Origin: Acanthochlamys bracteata
Lineage: Eukaryota > Streptophyta > Magnoliopsida > Pandanales > Velloziaceae
Reading direction: 5' to 3'
NCBI GenBank assembly: GCA_019914995.1
Contig: CM034131.1
Coordinates: forward strand, 744,001-808,000
DNA: 64,000 nucleotides
Within the stretch, counting starts at the first letter, position 1. The number at the start of each line of letters is the position of its first letter. Shown in pieces: positions 62,346 to 64,000 of the stretch. Made by a program: the position numbers and the translations under genes. The notes below the pieces were generated by a model. It searched no databases. It worked only from the letters and a program-made list of their open reading frames with translations, and was not told the DNA's origin.

Positions 62346-62566
62346 TTTACAGGCTCTTTTTTGGACATGCATGAAAAATTTTAGGGCCATGCTTAGAGAT
62401 TGTATAGTTATAGTGAAGGGAGTTTTTTAAAAGCGAGTTTTGGAAGAAGTAAGTAGGAGTTTTTTATGTTTGATTTACAGGCTTGTACTTGTACATGCAT
62501 GAAAGATTTTATGAATCATGCTTATAACTGTATCTAGCGAAGCGAATTTTTTAAAAGTAGGTCTTA
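62346..62566. repeat. Diverged tandem duplication, about 128-bp period
   Basis: The block from 62346 ('ttacaggct...gacatgcatgaaaaattttagggccatgctta..gt...gcgagtttt') is repeated from 62475 ('ttacaggct...gtacatgcatgaaagattttatgaatcatgctta..ctg...gtaggtctt'). Similarity extends about 90 bases in each copy. Non-coding. Confidence 0.7.
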
Positions 62567-63840
62567 AAGTGTTCGATTGGATTTGAAAATGAGTCTATAA
62601 TTAAATTTTGTAGAAGAAAAGTGAATTTTTCCAAAACTGATACACGCTTTTATTGCATTTCTAGGGTTTAAATGGAATTCAAACTGATTAGAAGTTTACG
62701 ACAAATTTTGAAAGAGTGAAATAACTCTCATCTTCCGACTGTTAGCAAACTAATAAGCCAAGACAAAACAAATGTCACCCATTCAGAACACAGATATCAA
62801 AACAAGCAGAAGCGACAAAATTAATCTGCTTCTGGAACTTATAGTTCGTGTTTTGAGACATGATCCTTGAAACAAATGCTTATGCTGATTCTACTCTTTT
62901 AAGCCCTTTGTTAAATTTCGTAACTACGATCTAATGCTTCTTTTATTAATCATCTCTTGATTTATAGAACATAGACTGAACATATAGACAAGAAGACGGT
63001 ATGTAAGCCATTACTTTCCCTTAAAAGACCATGTTATTAAAATGATTATAGAAACACTCAAACACACTCATACACAATACAACGCATGCAAAGAAAAAAT
63101 AAATCCTTAAAAGAGTTCCATAGATTACACAGTCTCATAATTGTAGCATTATTAATAAAGCCTTTTTTGTAAAGCTCAAACACAATAATCTCTTCCATAC
63201 GAGATCTTACATATTCACAAACTTCTTTCCAGTAATTAGCACTTGGGTAGGTATAACAAAACTACTGAAGAAATGCTAGGATTCTAAAAGTGAGTTTTTA
63301 AAAAATAAATTTGAATTTGTTGCTAGATTTATTAAAAAATAAATTATTAAAAAATATGTTATCATAAATATCATAGTTAAAATATGTTTAGTATTTATAT
63401 TTTGTTATAAGAAGAGTGAAGTAAAATTAATTTCTGTATTTTGTGTATACTTGAAACTAATTTTTTAATAAAAGAAATGAGTTATAAGAATTTATACGAA
63501 CCATCCTACAACGGAATATTATTTTTGTGTATCTGCAAGCGTTATGCACTTATAGGTTACTACATACAGAATACGTAGTAGTGTCTTTGTGGTGCTTTCA
63601 TTATTACGTTCGGTTTAGAGGACATCTGACTGATCTGAGTTTCGCTCCTTTTATTTATTAAGGGATCGTATTTAAAAAAAATAATTTTTTTAAACTTTAA
63701 TTTTAAAATTATTATTAATACAAATTTAATATATAAAATTATTTTTTATTAAATTATTTTAATTTTTAATTTATTTTTTAAAATTTATTTATAAAAAAAT
63801 TATCATAAGTAAACCCACTATACAGTACGTGTTGCATTCT
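62567..63840. other. Intergenic, AT-rich toward the right
   Basis: No gene is recognised. An AT-rich MITE-like block occurs at about 63280-63480 and another at 63670-63800. Confidence 0.5.
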
Positions 63841-63844
63841 TTAT

Positions 63845-64000
63845 AGAGATTACGAAGTATATCTCCCGCGCCATCTCCGGTGATTGTCTTCTCTGAGTGG
63901 TCATCTCTCCAATTCCGATTGGTTCTCTTCGATCTTCACCGCAAACATCTCTTCGATCTCCGCTAGTCTCTGCAATTCCGATTGTCTCCTGCTTCAGCTT
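63845..64000 (+). promoter_or_regulatory. CT-rich leader-like sequence running off the right end
   Basis: After AT-rich spacer the sequence becomes suddenly GC-richer and CT-rich ('atctctccaattccgattg', 'atctcttcgatctccg', repeated twice with changes), like a plant 5' UTR. No start codon in frame with a recognisable protein lies inside the window, so a gene probably begins just beyond it. Similar wording occurs at 7800-7930, so a repeat leader cannot be excluded. Confidence 0.4.

Noticed and set aside
1..64000. tRNA, rRNA, CRISPR arrays or an operon-like defence system
   Set aside because: I found no clear tRNA A/B boxes with cloverleaf, no rRNA, no spaced repeats, and every gene is a single plant nuclear gene.

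Overview
The window is nuclear DNA from a dicot plant. The protein-coding genes have GT-AG introns, plant-type core promoters (TATA boxes, GCCCA and telo-box motifs), and families typical of land plants (NAC, SWEET, RLCK-VII, JINGUBANG WD40). The spaces between genes are extremely AT-rich and full of small decayed transposons. I cannot name the species.

Layout from left to right. At 1-4300 there is repeat-derived DNA, including a long LTR-like element ending in TCGTGACA. At 5.5-7.0 kb (-) is an intronless JINGUBANG-like WD40 gene, followed by an orphan TATA/leader-like block at 7.44-8.05 kb. From 8.2 to 15.5 kb the DNA is AT-rich and carries two copies of one Tourist-like MITE and a 190-bp direct repeat. 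At 15.6-16.8 kb (+) is a three-exon NAC gene of the VNI2/NAC083 type. At 21.95-24.2 kb (+) is TIM8, with GCCCA motifs and a telo-box upstream. At 25.7-30.4 kb (+) is a five-exon DHHC S-acyltransferase. From 31 to 38 kb there is AT-rich spacer containing an 856-bp hAT-like element with near-perfect 8-bp target duplications. At 38.4-39.8 kb (+) is a clade III-like SWEET sugar transporter, with a possible inverted remnant of its tail about 1 kb downstream and a MITE at 41.6 kb. At 42.5-46.7 kb (-) is a PBS1 orthologue carrying an intact GDKSHVS site. At 49.7-55.0 kb (+) is a CID/RPR-domain (RPRD1-like) gene that reads as frameshifted in exon 5. At 55.4-58.4 kb is a second, diverged copy of the LTR-like repeat, lying directly against the start of USE1. 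At 58.5-62.1 kb (+) is the ER SNARE USE1. The last ~150 bases look like the leader of a gene running off the right end.

The seven complete genes and the frameshifted CID gene are single-copy neighbours with unrelated cellular roles: pollen/WD40 regulation, xylem/senescence transcription, mitochondrial import, protein lipidation, sugar efflux, immune decoy kinase, RNA polymerase II CTD/RNA processing, and Golgi-to-ER trafficking. There is no operon or obvious cluster, and I found no new defence or mobile system. The points most worth following are the CID frameshift, the LTR debris at the USE1 start (possible transposon-derived promoter), the variant RPS5-activation loop in PBS1, the fused third/fourth exon and odd tail of the SWEET gene, and several precisely delimited non-autonomous transposons.
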